From Candidatus Obscuribacterales bacterium (GTDB lineage: Bacteria; Cyanobacteriota; Vampirovibrionia; Obscuribacterales; Obscuribacteraceae), in contig JAIETZ010000001.1 in assembly GCA_019744775.1 (NCBI GenBank), forward strand, positions 372,001 to 436,000: a DNA stretch of 64,000 nt, written 5' to 3'. The position numbers were made by a program, and so were the translations under genes. Shown in pieces: positions 27,376-36,699 of the stretch (within the stretch, counting starts at the first letter, position 1; each line of letters starts with the position of its first letter). Under the pieces are notes generated by a model. The model had not been told where the DNA came from. It made no database searches and saw only the letters and a program-made list of their open reading frames with translations.

Positions 27376-30153
27376 GTGAACATCAAATCGCCACTGCGCT
27401 CATTGAAGCGCCTGAATATTCGCTCTCGGCTTTTACTTCTTTGTTTAGCCGTGGCCACTCCGCTTTTAGTCATAAGCGGCTTTACTATACTGCGCGAATA
27501 TCAGGCTCTAAACAACGAAGCTAAACAGGCTACGACCTTCCAGGCGGCCATTGCTTCTCGGACTTTGGCGCAATGGATTACCGGTCAGGAAGACGCTTTG
27601 AAGGCTCTGGCTAATTTGCCGGCTGTCCGAAAGCTAGCTCCCAACGATGTTTACGGCATTTTGAAAACCGCTGTGCAAGCGGAAAAGAATTGGTATGGCG
27701 TTGCTCTCGTGAGTCCCGATGGCAAGCTTATAGCTACGGATAAGCCTGCGAATAAGCCGTGTTTGTCGTACTTAAAAACCGAGCCATTCTTCCAGAAGAC
27801 TCTGCGCTCGCATAAGCCTGTAATGTCCAATTACTCGTATTGCCCGGTTACAGGAAAGCCCTCATTACAAGTAGCTGCGCCGGTTATAGACCAGGGCAAA
27901 GTGAAAGCCGTGCTTATTGCCTCCGTCCAGCCTCAAGCAGTCTTATCCCTGTTCTCAGGTCTAGGGCAGATTAAAGGCTCGGTAATAGCCGTTGTAGACG
28001 CCAATCACAGGGTATTGGCTCGTACTTTGGACAACACCCACTGGGTAGGCAAAGACTTTTCTAAGGCACGCACGGTAAAAGCGGCAGCTAAACAGTTCCG
28101 CGGCACGCTTGAAGCAATCGGCATCGCCGATCCTGTATCGCGTGCATATGCTTTCGATCACGTTCCAGAGACGATGTGGCTTGTAGTAATTGGCGTGCCA
28201 ACTCAAGCAATTTATGGACCAGCTCAAGAATGGCTGGCGATGATGCTTCTTTTAACAGGCTGCGGAATTGGTTTGTCGATTGTTTTGGCTTACGCAGCAA
28301 CCGGTCACTTCACCGGACCAATTTACGCGCTAGTGCGTGAAGCTCTTGCAATTGGTCGTGGCGATTTATCGAAGCGAGTTAACGTAAGAAGCGAAGACGA
28401 ATTAGGTTTGCTTGCTCAATCGTTTAACCAAATGGCGATTAACTTGGAGTTGAATTCCGAACACAACCTCATGGTTGAACGTATTTCCGAGTCGATTCGC
28501 CAATCACTCGATATCAACGAAATTCTCAACATCACAGTTTCTGAATTGGGCAAGTCTCTTTCGGCTAACAGATGCTGCTTGGCACTAATCCAGAGCGACA
28601 AAGCCGCTAATGAAACAAGTGAGTCTATCAAGACAATTGAATTCGCCTATAGCTGGAACGACGACAAATCAAAAGGCATTCCGCTCACCAACAGATCGCT
28701 TGTTGTTACCAAAAACAGCATTTTGAAGCGCATCCTAGAACAAGGTTCGGTAATTGCACTCGATGTGCTTGAGCCGCATACACTTACACCGCTATTTGAA
28801 GGTGGCGCATTCGATCCAATTCCTTATGACTGGCAAGCAATTAAGTCACTGATTGCGTGTCCTATCACTATGCACAACAAAGTGCTGGGGCTTATTTTGG
28901 TTCAGCAACTAGACCAAGTTCGCACCTGGATCGAGCCTGAATTGAAAATGGTGGAAGCAGTTGCCAGACACGTAGCACTTGCCATGGATCAAGCTCACTT
29001 ATATGGCATGACCAAACAATTGGCTGAGCAAGAGCTTCTCGTTAACCACATCGTAAAAGCTGTTCGCTCATCGCTTGATTTAGACACGATTCTAACTACC
29101 GTCAGCCGTGAGCTGGGTGAAGCAATTGAAGCTGACCGCTGTCAGATTGCCTTGCCTCGTGCTGAAGGTCCTCTTTACGTAAGTCACGAGTTCCACATTG
29201 ACCAACTAGAGCCAATGAAGGGACTGAATATCTACAGTCAGAAGCTGGACTTCCATCCTGTTGAAACTTACGCTTCCGGATTGCGCTCATTGCTGGGCAT
29301 TGATCTCACCTCGTTGAATATTGCGGAGCAAGACGAGATGGTTGTTCACGAAACACCGCTTGCAGTAATAACCAATGTTGCTGTTGATGAAAGAGCTAAG
29401 CCGTTTACGGACTTCCTGGCGCTCGTGCAGACAAAGTCCTTAATTGCAGCGCCGCTTCTAGAAGACAATCGCTTACTTGGTGTATTGATTGTTCACCAGT
29501 GTTTAAACCCACGCCTCTGGTCCGCTAGTGAGCTATCACTTGTTGCTGCGGTTGCCGACCAAGTGGCAGTCGCTATTAGTCACGCACGATTGTTTGCGCA
29601 AGTGAAGTACCAGTCAATTACTGATGGTCTGACTGGACTATACAACCACGTATATTTGAAAAACCGACTCACCGAAGAGTTGCGCAAGGCACAAAGAAAA
29701 GACGTGCCGTGTTCGCTGCTCATGCTTGATCTTGACTGGTTGAAGCAAATTAACGACAACTTCGGACATCCAGTTGGCGACAACGCAATTCGCCAAGTTG
29801 CTTGGACATTGAAGAATCTTCTTCGTTCCGGCGACACTGCCGCTCGTTATGGTGGTGAAGAATTCTCAGTTATTCTTCCTGAGACTCCTTTGTCTGAAGC
29901 TCACTTGATCGCTGAGCGTCTCTGCCGCCAGGTCAACAACTGCTTCATCCCCGGACTGGGCAAGATATCAGTTTCGGTTGGATGCGCTACTTATCCAATT
30001 CATGCCGATTCGCCAGAATCGCTTATCGACAAAGCCGACAAGGCTCTTTATTCGGCTAAGCGCAATGGTCGTAACCAGGTAGCAATATGGAAAGATGGTG
30101 ATGGTGAAGTACACTCTCAACCGCAATCGCCTGTATCTGTATTGGACAAATAG
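27376..30153 (+). CDS. membrane sensor diguanylate cyclase (Cache-HAMP-GAF-GAF-GGDEF)
   Basis: 925 residues. A membrane helix at about 20-40, an extracellular Cache-like sensor (about 45-285; WYGVALVSPDGKLIAT is typical), a second helix at about 288-308, HAMP (TGHFTGPIYALVREALAIGR), two GAF-like domains (about 370-545 and 560-735), and a GGDEF domain at the end. The active site reads YGGEEF, and RSGD five residues before it is the RxxD product-inhibition site, so an active, feedback-controlled cyclase making c-di-GMP is expected. GTG start with AGGG upstream. The next gene overlaps its stop codon, so they are coupled. The signal sensed is unknown. Confidence 0.9.
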   Translation: MNIKSPLRSLKRLNIRSRLLLLCLAVATPLLVISGFTILREYQALNNEAKQATTFQAAIASRTLAQWITGQEDALKALANLPAVRKLAPNDVYGILKTAVQAEKNWYGVALVSPDGKLIATDKPANKPCLSYLKTEPFFQKTLRSHKPVMSNYSYCPVTGKPSLQVAAPVIDQGKVKAVLIASVQPQAVLSLFSGLGQIKGSVIAVVDANHRVLARTLDNTHWVGKDFSKARTVKAAAKQFRGTLEAIGIADPVSRAYAFDHVPETMWLVVIGVPTQAIYGPAQEWLAMMLLLTGCGIGLSIVLAYAATGHFTGPIYALVREALAIGRGDLSKRVNVRSEDELGLLAQSFNQMAINLELNSEHNLMVERISESIRQSLDINEILNITVSELGKSLSANRCCLALIQSDKAANETSESIKTIEFAYSWNDDKSKGIPLTNRSLVVTKNSILKRILEQGSVIALDVLEPHTLTPLFEGGAFDPIPYDWQAIKSLIACPITMHNKVLGLILVQQLDQVRTWIEPELKMVEAVARHVALAMDQAHLYGMTKQLAEQELLVNHIVKAVRSSLDLDTILTTVSRELGEAIEADRCQIALPRAEGPLYVSHEFHIDQLEPMKGLNIYSQKLDFHPVETYASGLRSLLGIDLTSLNIAEQDEMVVHETPLAVITNVAVDERAKPFTDFLALVQTKSLIAAPLLEDNRLLGVLIVHQCLNPRLWSASELSLVAAVADQVAVAISHARLFAQVKYQSITDGLTGLYNHVYLKNRLTEELRKAQRKDVPCSLLMLDLDWLKQINDNFGHPVGDNAIRQVAWTLKNLLRSGDTAARYGGEEFSVILPETPLSEAHLIAERLCRQVNNCFIPGLGKISVSVGCATYPIHADSPESLIDKADKALYSAKRNGRNQVAIWKDGDGEVHSQPQSPVSVLDK

Positions 30154-30845
30154 TGGCACGTCTAGTTTTATTTGATATCGACGGCACCATACTGAGCACG
30201 CAAGGCGTGGGCAGACGAGCGCTTGCACGCGCGGTTTCAGAAGCGTTTGAAATTGCTATCGCCTGCGATCATATGGACTTATCAGGTAAAACAGATCCAC
30301 AAATATGCCGCGAGATGCTCACCGACTCCGGCTACCTCGACGACATAAATTCCGAGAAACTAGCAAAAGCATTTGAAATTTACCTGCCCATACTAAAAAC
30401 AGAAATTGAGTTGTGCAAAGAATTCGCACTGCTCAAAGGGATTCACGAGTTGATAGACGCATTGAATAAAACAGGTGATGCCTATTTGGCATTGCTCACC
30501 GGCAACATTGAGCCAGGTGCGCGCATCAAGCTAGAGCCTTTCAATCTCAATCAAAGCTTTGCGATAGGTGCATATGGCTCCGACTCCGCCAATCGCATGG
30601 AATTGCCGGCAATTGCCAGTCAAAGAGCAACAAAACATTTTGAACGTGCATTTGAGCCTAAAGAAATTGTCGTCATCGGTGACAGCACTCGAGATGTCAC
30701 TTGCGCTAAAGGCTTTGGCGCAAAAGCCCTGGCAGTTTCAACCGGCAAAACAAGCGTCGCTGAATTGCAGGCAGAAGATCCGGACTTTCTCTTTTCTTCT
30801 CTTGAAGACACTGATTCGGTTGTTGAAGCCATCTTCGCCAAATAA
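30153..30845 (+). CDS. HAD-superfamily phosphatase
   Basis: 230 residues. Motif I FDIDGTIL with the nucleophile Asp, motif II in ALLTGN (Thr), and motif IV VVIGDSTRDVTCAKGFGAK are all present; the cap between them is helical as in phosphoglycolate phosphatase-like enzymes. The GTG start overlaps the stop of the sensor cyclase (TAGTG), which shows translational coupling. The substrate is not predictable; linkage to the cyclase may be only genetic. Confidence 0.88.
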   Translation: MARLVLFDIDGTILSTQGVGRRALARAVSEAFEIAIACDHMDLSGKTDPQICREMLTDSGYLDDINSEKLAKAFEIYLPILKTEIELCKEFALLKGIHELIDALNKTGDAYLALLTGNIEPGARIKLEPFNLNQSFAIGAYGSDSANRMELPAIASQRATKHFERAFEPKEIVVIGDSTRDVTCAKGFGAKALAVSTGKTSVAELQAEDPDFLFSSLEDTDSVVEAIFAK

Positions 30846-30864
30846 AAAAATTCGATAAACTCGC

Positions 30865-30870
30865 TATAAT
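30865..30870 (+). promoter_or_regulatory. -10 box of the folK operon
   Basis: A perfect TATAAT, 39 bp before the folK start and 28 bp before its ribosome binding site. The -35 side is an A-rich stretch with no match. The box also argues against the TTG at 30870 as the folK start. Confidence 0.4.
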
Positions 30871-30908
30871 TGGCAGCTCGTAAGCAGGCTGGTCAACGAG
30901 GATGCCAG

Positions 30909-31472
30909 GTGGCAAGCACTGAGCCAAAAACTGCAAAAACCACTAGAGCCTATGTCGGCATGGGTTCTAATGAGGGCGACAGAGTAGGCTACGTGCAACA
31001 AGCCATGCAGTTGCTCAAAGATATTCCCGGCGTAGAAATTGTTGAATGCTCCAGCCTTTACGAAACAGAACCAGTCGGTGGGCAATATAGCCGCTGGTTT
31101 GTAAATGCCGTTGCCGCTATCGATACAAGCCTGCAAGCCGTTGATTTATTGGATGTCTGCCGAGACATAGAAGCCAGACTCAATGAAATGCATGGAAATC
31201 AAAAGTCACAGCGCGGTTCCAAAGAACGCACGCGGATTATTGATTTGGATATTTTGTTTTACGGCTCCACCGTCGTTAAAGATGATTACCTGGTAGTACC
31301 GCACCCTCATTTACATGAGCGGGCGTACGCGCTTGTTCCGTTGCTGGAAATCGCGCCCGATTTTAATCATCCAAGTTTAGACAAAACAATTACGGAACTA
31401 CACGAAGAATTACCCGAACCTGAACTTGTCTACTTATATGGAACAAGACAAGAAGACGAGGAAGAATCTTAA
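30909..31472 (+). CDS. folK: HPPK, folate biosynthesis
   Basis: 2-amino-4-hydroxy-6-hydroxymethyldihydropteridine pyrophosphokinase moves pyrophosphate from ATP to the pterin in folate synthesis. YVGMGSNEGDR opens the fold, SSLYETEPVGGQYSRWFVNA and RTRIIDLDILFYG are signature motifs, and VPHPHLHERAYALVPL closes the site. The GTG at 30909 is chosen because GAGGA is 6 bp upstream; it gives 187 residues. It is 7 bp ahead of acpS. Confidence 0.94.
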   Translation: MASTEPKTAKTTRAYVGMGSNEGDRVGYVQQAMQLLKDIPGVEIVECSSLYETEPVGGQYSRWFVNAVAAIDTSLQAVDLLDVCRDIEARLNEMHGNQKSQRGSKERTRIIDLDILFYGSTVVKDDYLVVPHPHLHERAYALVPLLEIAPDFNHPSLDKTITELHEELPEPELVYLYGTRQEDEEES

Positions 31473-31479
31473 ATCGGTA

Positions 31480-31875
31480 ATGAAAGATGAACTCAACATC
31501 CGCGTGGGGACAGACATCTGCTCGGTTAAACGAGTTGCAGAGGCTTATGAGCGTTTTGGTGAGCGATTCCTGGCTCGCATTTTGACGGACGCCGAACGTG
31601 AATACGCACTGGCTTCAAGCGCCCACACAGTAGCCCGCATTGCCGGAAGGTTTGCCGTGAAAGAGGCGACATCCAAAGCCCTGGGCGTCGGCTGGCGCGG
31701 CTTGAGTTTCAAGGAAATTGAAGTCGTTAAAGATAAGAGTGGTAAACCTGGACTTAAATTTCACGGAAGGGCAGCACAAATTGCCCATGACCAGAATCTC
31801 TCGCATTGGGAGATAAGCATTAGTCATGAACATGAATTTGCCGTCGCCTTTGTTCTTGCCCACAATGGAAGATAA
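31480..31875 (+). CDS. acpS: holo-[acyl-carrier-protein] synthase
   Basis: Transfers phosphopantetheine from CoA to acyl carrier protein. GTDICSVKRVAEAYERFGER, GRFAVKEATSKALGVGWRG and ISISHEHEFAVAFVL are the three family motifs. The ATG at 31480 gives 131 residues and places the GTDI motif as in relatives; longer starts would overlap folK. It overlaps the next gene by 11 bp. Confidence 0.94.
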   Translation: MKDELNIRVGTDICSVKRVAEAYERFGERFLARILTDAEREYALASSAHTVARIAGRFAVKEATSKALGVGWRGLSFKEIEVVKDKSGKPGLKFHGRAAQIAHDQNLSHWEISISHEHEFAVAFVLAHNGR

Positions 31876-34800
31876 ACAGACCAAAAATAAAGGGACAGTA
31901 AGCCACGACAAAAAATGGCTGTTTCTACTTGTCGTGCTTGGCTTAATCGGCATGATCGCCTACTGCTTTAAAGCAGATGAAGTATTTCCGGCAGCTTCGA
32001 TTGACTTGCAGTTAGGGCAAAGCAAAGTTCAGGCAATTGCCAAAACTTGGGCGCAAGAAGCCGGTTATATCAAGGAAAAACCAAAAGTCTCAACAGTCTT
32101 TGACTACGACAATGAATCAAAGACTTTTCTCGAATATGAGCTCGGCTCCAAAGAAGCCAACAATTTAATGAGAGGCGATCTGCCTGTCTGGTATTGGGCA
32201 ACGCGTATGTGCGAGCCACTACAGATGGAGCAATTTCTCTGTCAGGTAAGTCCAAGTGGCAAGCTTGTCGCCTTCAACCGCCAATTGCCCAATGACTTTG
32301 CCTTACCTTCAATCAGTCACGATGAAGCATTTGCCTTAGCCAAAACTTTTGTCGAAACAAAAGTAGGCATGCCATTAACTAAATTCACCAGAATTAAACA
32401 TGGCACGACATCGCAAGTTAAGCGATCGGATCATTTCTTCACCTGGGAAAACAAACAAGATAGTTACTCCGGTGCCCATTTAAGAATTGACGTAAATGTT
32501 TCCGGAAATCAAGTAACGTCATTCGACAACTACTTGCACGTGCCGGAAGCATGGGAGCGCAAGTTCAGCAAGCTGCGCTCTTACAACGAATTGCTCACCG
32601 ACGTGGCCAGTGTTTTCCTTTCCATGTTGAATGTTGCAACCGTATTTATATTCCTTTGGGCATTTTCCGGAGGGTTAATCCGTTGGCGCTTTGCTGTTTT
32701 TGCCGGACTTTTTGTCAGCCTCGTTAGCCTCGGTGAATCACTCAATTCCTTGCCGCGCGCCATACACAGCTATTCAACAACAATTGCTTACGACGCCTTT
32801 CTTACCGATTACTACGTAAATACGCTGACCAGCGCCGCTACTACATTTCTGCAATCTACTGTATTGGCTGGTGCCGCCGAAGCACTTTACCGGCTTAGTT
32901 TTCCCAAGGCTATTGCTCTTGAACATCTGTTCACCAAAGCTTCGCTGGCTATGCAGCAGACATTTAGAGGACTTGTTGCCGGTCATGGACTTTTCGGAAT
33001 ACACCTTGGCTGGGTTGTCTTCTACTATTTATTTGGCCGTGGTCTGGGATTTTGGTCACCGCTGGATGTACAAAATGCCGAGACACTTAGCTCGTATTTT
33101 CCTTCCTTTTCCGCTGCCTACATAGGTGTATGGGCAGCTTTCACTGAAGAATTTCTCTACCGCATTCTTGGCACAACAATTCTCACCAAAGTCTTCAAGA
33201 ATTTCTGGATAGCAAATATCCTGCAAGCAGCCGCCTGGGCTTTCATGCACAGCAACTACCCACAAGAGCCGCCATATGCTCGTGGTCTTGAGTTAACGGT
33301 TGTAGGCTTCACTTACGGTCTAATTCTCAAATACTTTGGAATATTGCCCTGCCTAATTTCCCACTATGTCTTCGACACTTTCTTAGGTGTCGTACCGCTA
33401 TTGAGTTCAAGCTTGTTGGCATTGAAGGCACAAGCAGTGATTGTTGTGCTGCCATTTGCCATAGCCCTGGCAGTCAGCGCTTACTTAATGTACAAGGTGG
33501 CAAAAGAAGGAAGAGACGTTGACCAGGACAAATTACTAAATGCCGCCATCGAGAAGAAGGAGCAGTCGGTAATCCTCAATGAAATATTGCCTGAATCCAG
33601 CTTCAATTACCAACCGCTGAAGCGCGGTACGCGCATCGTGCTCTTTGCACTTTTATCACTATTTACTCTCATCCAATTTTCCTTTTATCCAGTCCAAATA
33701 GGCTCAGGAAGCAAACTTTCCATATCACGTGATGAAGCAATAGTAATAGCCCAAGACTATTTGACGAAAAAGAATCTGGACATAACAGGCAGATCCATTG
33801 TTGCCTGGGTTGGCGAAGATATAAACGGTCACGAAATGCAGTACGCAATGGAAAAGATCAAATTCCAGAAAACTCTAGATCTTTCGCGAAGCGTATATAA
33901 AGGACTGCTCTGGCGCGTGCGTTTCTTCCGTCCTCTAGATCCTCAAGTCTACCTGGTTAGCATCGACGGACAAGGTGATCCTGTCTCATTCTCAGTTGCC
34001 CTTGATGAAGACGCTGAAGGACAAAAACTTACTCGCGAGCAAGCACAGAACTTATCCGAGAAATATCTGAAAAGCGAACAACGCGAATACTTGCCTCTAA
34101 CTCAATTGGATGTATTTGACTCAGCCCGCCCTAAACGCAACGACTACAGCTTGAGATACAAATCGGAAAGACTTTCCTTACCTGACGCCGAATTTCGCAT
34201 CAACGTCAGTTGTTTGGGCAATCTAGCTTGCAATTTCACAAAAAACTGGCAGTTGCCGGATAAATGGTTATTTGAAAAAGCTCGCCGCACAACAAAAGAT
34301 CAAATAAGCCAATATCTCGCTATCGGACTGAATCTCATTACCCTTGTATTAGTCATTTGGTGGTTAAAAGGTCTCGCTGCTACAGGTCCAATTCACTGGC
34401 GACCAGCCATCCTTCTGTCTGTTCCTATAGTCCTGACTCTCATACCGCAGTCCTTAAATGACTTACCTGAATTGTTTCTGGGTTATGACACAAGCAACCC
34501 GGTTGACACTTTCCTCACAGGACAATTCGTCAGGCAAATACTGACCTACATCTCCTGGCTGGCCGTGACTTGCGCAACCGCTGCCTTTTCGCTTGCGGCG
34601 TTCCGAATTCTTTCACCACACTCCCCGGTCAACACAATCATCAAAGCAACAATTAGCCAGAAGGAAGACGACCGACCGGGCAATCAAAAAGATCTCTGGA
34701 TTGATGCCATATTGGTGGGTTACACATTTGGTATCGGCTGGCAGGCATTGGATGTGCTGCGCGTTTATCTTCAAACACTCTTTTCACCTTCCGTCATGAT

Positions 34801-35266
34801 TGCGCCACTCGACGCTTTTACAAAGCTTGCAGGCGTCATAAGTCCATCGATAGAAACAATTACAGACGCCTTTATCACAGGAACATTTACTGCTCTTACA
34901 GCCGCCAGTCTGGCAGGACTCTACGCTAAGTATGTGGACAAACGCAGTCACTATTTCATCGCAAGTCTTGCCATTGCTCTTGCCTTGAACGTGAGTTATC
35001 GCTACTACCAAGACATAGTCATCGGCACCTTATTCTATTTTGTCGGTGCAATTGTGCTCTGGTTTCTCATTGCACGTTTTGCCAAAACCAACGCTCTTGC
35101 TTATTTCTTATTAGGAGCAAGCTACGTCATGTCCTATGCATTAAGGTTGCTCATAGGCTACAGCCCAGGCTTATTCGCCAATGACATAGCAATCATTGCC
35201 TTGATATTTTTAAGTCCGGTTATTTACCTACTGTTGCTCAAAGTTAAGCGCAAGAGAAGCAACTAG
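31865..35266 (+). CDS. duplicated CPBP (Abi/CAAX-like) membrane protease
   Basis: 1133 residues in two homologous halves. Each half has an N-terminal membrane helix, a soluble domain with a PepSY-like opening (KVQAIAKTWAQEAGYIKEK; RDEAIVIAQDYLTKKNLDI) and a bundle of membrane helices. In half one the CPBP glutamic-protease motifs are complete: FTEEFLYRI (about 425-433), AFMHSNY (about 459-465) and SHYVFDTF (about 498-505). In half two these are lost (for example WIDAILVGYTFGIGWQALDV), so it is probably structural. The ATG at 31865 overlaps acpS by 11 bp; one at 31826 would add 13 residues. The target is unknown; CPBP proteins cut prenylated or bacteriocin-related substrates or act as chaperones. 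Confidence 0.8.
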   Translation: MEDKQTKNKGTVSHDKKWLFLLVVLGLIGMIAYCFKADEVFPAASIDLQLGQSKVQAIAKTWAQEAGYIKEKPKVSTVFDYDNESKTFLEYELGSKEANNLMRGDLPVWYWATRMCEPLQMEQFLCQVSPSGKLVAFNRQLPNDFALPSISHDEAFALAKTFVETKVGMPLTKFTRIKHGTTSQVKRSDHFFTWENKQDSYSGAHLRIDVNVSGNQVTSFDNYLHVPEAWERKFSKLRSYNELLTDVASVFLSMLNVATVFIFLWAFSGGLIRWRFAVFAGLFVSLVSLGESLNSLPRAIHSYSTTIAYDAFLTDYYVNTLTSAATTFLQSTVLAGAAEALYRLSFPKAIALEHLFTKASLAMQQTFRGLVAGHGLFGIHLGWVVFYYLFGRGLGFWSPLDVQNAETLSSYFPSFSAAYIGVWAAFTEEFLYRILGTTILTKVFKNFWIANILQAAAWAFMHSNYPQEPPYARGLELTVVGFTYGLILKYFGILPCLISHYVFDTFLGVVPLLSSSLLALKAQAVIVVLPFAIALAVSAYLMYKVAKEGRDVDQDKLLNAAIEKKEQSVILNEILPESSFNYQPLKRGTRIVLFALLSLFTLIQFSFYPVQIGSGSKLSISRDEAIVIAQDYLTKKNLDITGRSIVAWVGEDINGHEMQYAMEKIKFQKTLDLSRSVYKGLLWRVRFFRPLDPQVYLVSIDGQGDPVSFSVALDEDAEGQKLTREQAQNLSEKYLKSEQREYLPLTQLDVFDSARPKRNDYSLRYKSERLSLPDAEFRINVSCLGNLACNFTKNWQLPDKWLFEKARRTTKDQISQYLAIGLNLITLVLVIWWLKGLAATGPIHWRPAILLSVPIVLTLIPQSLNDLPELFLGYDTSNPVDTFLTGQFVRQILTYISWLAVTCATAAFSLAAFRILSPHSPVNTIIKATISQKEDDRPGNQKDLWIDAILVGYTFGIGWQALDVLRVYLQTLFSPSVMIAPLDAFTKLAGVISPSIETITDAFITGTFTALTAASLAGLYAKYVDKRSHYFIASLAIALALNVSYRYYQDIVIGTLFYFVGAIVLWFLIARFAKTNALAYFLLGASYVMSYALRLLIGYSPGLFANDIAIIALIFLSPVIYLLLLKVKRKRSN

Positions 35267-35700
35267 CCTTCCTGCGTTGCTTCTTCGATATTTACAAGTT
35301 CATCAGGCAATACTGGGCGGCCTATGGACATAGCCACCATCAGGCATTGATCCACCTTTTCCATTATGTCCTGGGGAAAGACACCAATTTTGTTTACCAG
35401 AAGTGTTTTCGGAATGGTGGCAATAACAGTACAGTCAATTACGCTATCAAGTCGCAGTCCGGCGCTTTGCCCTTCCGGCGTATTCATGCGTACAACAACT
35501 TGAGTGGGTTCGCGAGTAGCGCGCGTGGTGTTGCTCGTTAAAGGGACCAACAAGACATCATCAAGGCGCGCATTATTTGCATCAGCAGAAATAATCACAG
35601 CAGGTCTTCGCTTAGTCTGCGTCGATCCCTCATCTGTCGTGTAAGGGAATGAAACTAAGACCACATCGCCTTTTCTGTATAACGGCGGTTTGCTGGACAT
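35263..35700 (-). CDS. MazF/PemK-type toxin-like endoribonuclease
   Basis: 145 residues. The opening YRKGDVVLVSFPYTTDEG, then KRRPAVIISADANN and VLLVPLTSNT match the MazF/PemK fold, which cuts mRNA at short sequences. The tail (about 115-145) is longer than in most MazF proteins. No AbrB- or MazE-like antitoxin is next to it; the only upstream gene on this strand is an unrelated-looking 80-residue protein 113 bp away, and a terminator lies between. Its stop overlaps the CPBP gene by 4 bp. It may be an orphan or be held in check by a distant antitoxin. Confidence 0.85.
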   Translation of the reverse strand: MSSKPPLYRKGDVVLVSFPYTTDEGSTQTKRRPAVIISADANNARLDDVLLVPLTSNTTRATREPTQVVVRMNTPEGQSAGLRLDSVIDCTVIATIPKTLLVNKIGVFPQDIMEKVDQCLMVAMSIGRPVLPDELVNIEEATQEG

Positions 35701-35763
35701 ATTTTCTCTAATTCGTGAACTAGTAAGTACTATCCATTATAAAGCTCTTGGAAATGGTCCATC

Positions 35764-35787
35764 AAAAAGGGCGCATGCAATGCGCCC
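35764..35787 (-). terminator. hairpin terminator upstream of the mazF-like gene
   Basis: On the minus strand: GGGCGCAT-tgc-ATGCGCCC followed by TTTTTGA. It would end the transcript of the 80-residue gene and so separates it from the MazF-like gene. The stem is the same as that after rplT. Confidence 0.75.
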
Positions 35788-35813
35788 CTACAAAAAACCA
35801 ATTCACAAGGTAA

Positions 35814-36056
35814 TTAGGCGTCGTAGACTTCCAACGAGGCGTCATGCTCGGAAAGTCTAACAAGAGCCGCAGTGCCTGCTTGGTGCACAACACGCTGGGC
35901 TGCCCGCTTGGAGAACAAACGGTCGACATAAGGCTTAACCCTATGCTGCATAACTGAATTCATAACCAAACCGGCAATCTCAAGCAGTGCAGGTTCTAAC
36001 GCCTGTACCTTTTGATTAGCCTCGTTGGGCTCGCCTTTCTTTGATCCACGGGACAT
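35814..36056 (-). CDS. small hypothetical protein, 80 aa
   Basis: Not recognised. A polar N-terminus (SRGSKKGEPNEANQKV) is followed by helices (LEIAGLVMNSVMQHRVKPYV, RAAQRVVHQAGTAALVRLSE). No membrane segment. AGGAG lies upstream of its ATG. Position upstream of the MazF-like gene raises the idea of an antitoxin, but a terminator lies between and no antitoxin fold is visible. Confidence 0.6.
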   Translation of the reverse strand: MSRGSKKGEPNEANQKVQALEPALLEIAGLVMNSVMQHRVKPYVDRLFSKRAAQRVVHQAGTAALVRLSEHDASLEVYDA

Positions 36057-36228
36057 TTAGCTTCTCCTAACAGCCCCTAATTCAATTAAACGCGAAGTAT
36101 AACATGGGTTGCAAGTAAGTGACTTATATTTTTAATCTTGGAAATGCCAGATTTTATCTGGCACTGCCTCATTTCCCTATATTCCCCGCCAGTACGGTTT
36201 TCAGACAATCAGCTGGTTGAGTTTTCTG

Positions 36229-36675
36229 TTATTTGTTGTTGTGCTTGGAGTTAAAGCGCTCCTTGAGAAACCCAATAGTCCGCTGGGTTGCTCCACCCGG
36301 CACAAATATCTCAAAAACGCCTTGTCTTAAAAGTTCTTGTCTGTCTTCTTCCGGGATAATGCCGCCACCGAATACAACAATGTCATCGGCTCCCTGCTCC
36401 TTTAAAAGCTTGACCACTTTAGGGAATACGGTCATATGGGCTCCGGACAACACCGACAGTCCAATCGCATCCACATCTTCCTGAATAGCCGTCTCAACTA
36501 TCTCTTCAGGAGAGCGGTGCAGCCCCGTGTAAATAACCTCCATGCCCGCATCTCTTAATGCACGGGCCACTACCTTGGCACCTCTATCGTGCCCATCAAG
36601 ACCTGGCTTGCCAATTAATACACGAATTTTCCCTGACACTGGCTGCATTCCTAATTGATTGCTTACTACTACCAT
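36229..36675 (-). CDS. cobalamin-binding domain protein (methylmalonyl-CoA mutase C-terminal type)
   Basis: 148 residues made of one B12-binding Rossmann-like domain. [20 protein letters not shown] carries the DxHxxG motif whose His binds cobalt, [17 protein letters not shown] and [11 protein letters not shown] form the rest of the pocket. Such stand-alone domains are the small subunit of methylmalonyl-CoA or related acyl-CoA mutases, which work with a separate large subunit; none is in the window. With the PccB-like gene at 46.7 kb it suggests the propionyl-CoA to succinyl-CoA path. An ATG 9 codons in is an alternative start. Confidence 0.9.
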   Translation of the reverse strand: MVVVSNQLGMQPVSGKIRVLIGKPGLDGHDRGAKVVARALRDAGMEVIYTGLHRSPEEIVETAIQEDVDAIGLSVLSGAHMTVFPKVVKLLKEQGADDIVVFGGGIIPEEDRQELLRQGVFEIFVPGGATQRTIGFLKERFNSKHNNK

Positions 36676-36699
36676 TTCGATATATCCGAAACCTATCTT

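Noticed and set aside
30870-30908. TTG start of folK
   Set aside because: It overlaps a TATAAT box; GTG at 30909 has a ribosome binding site.
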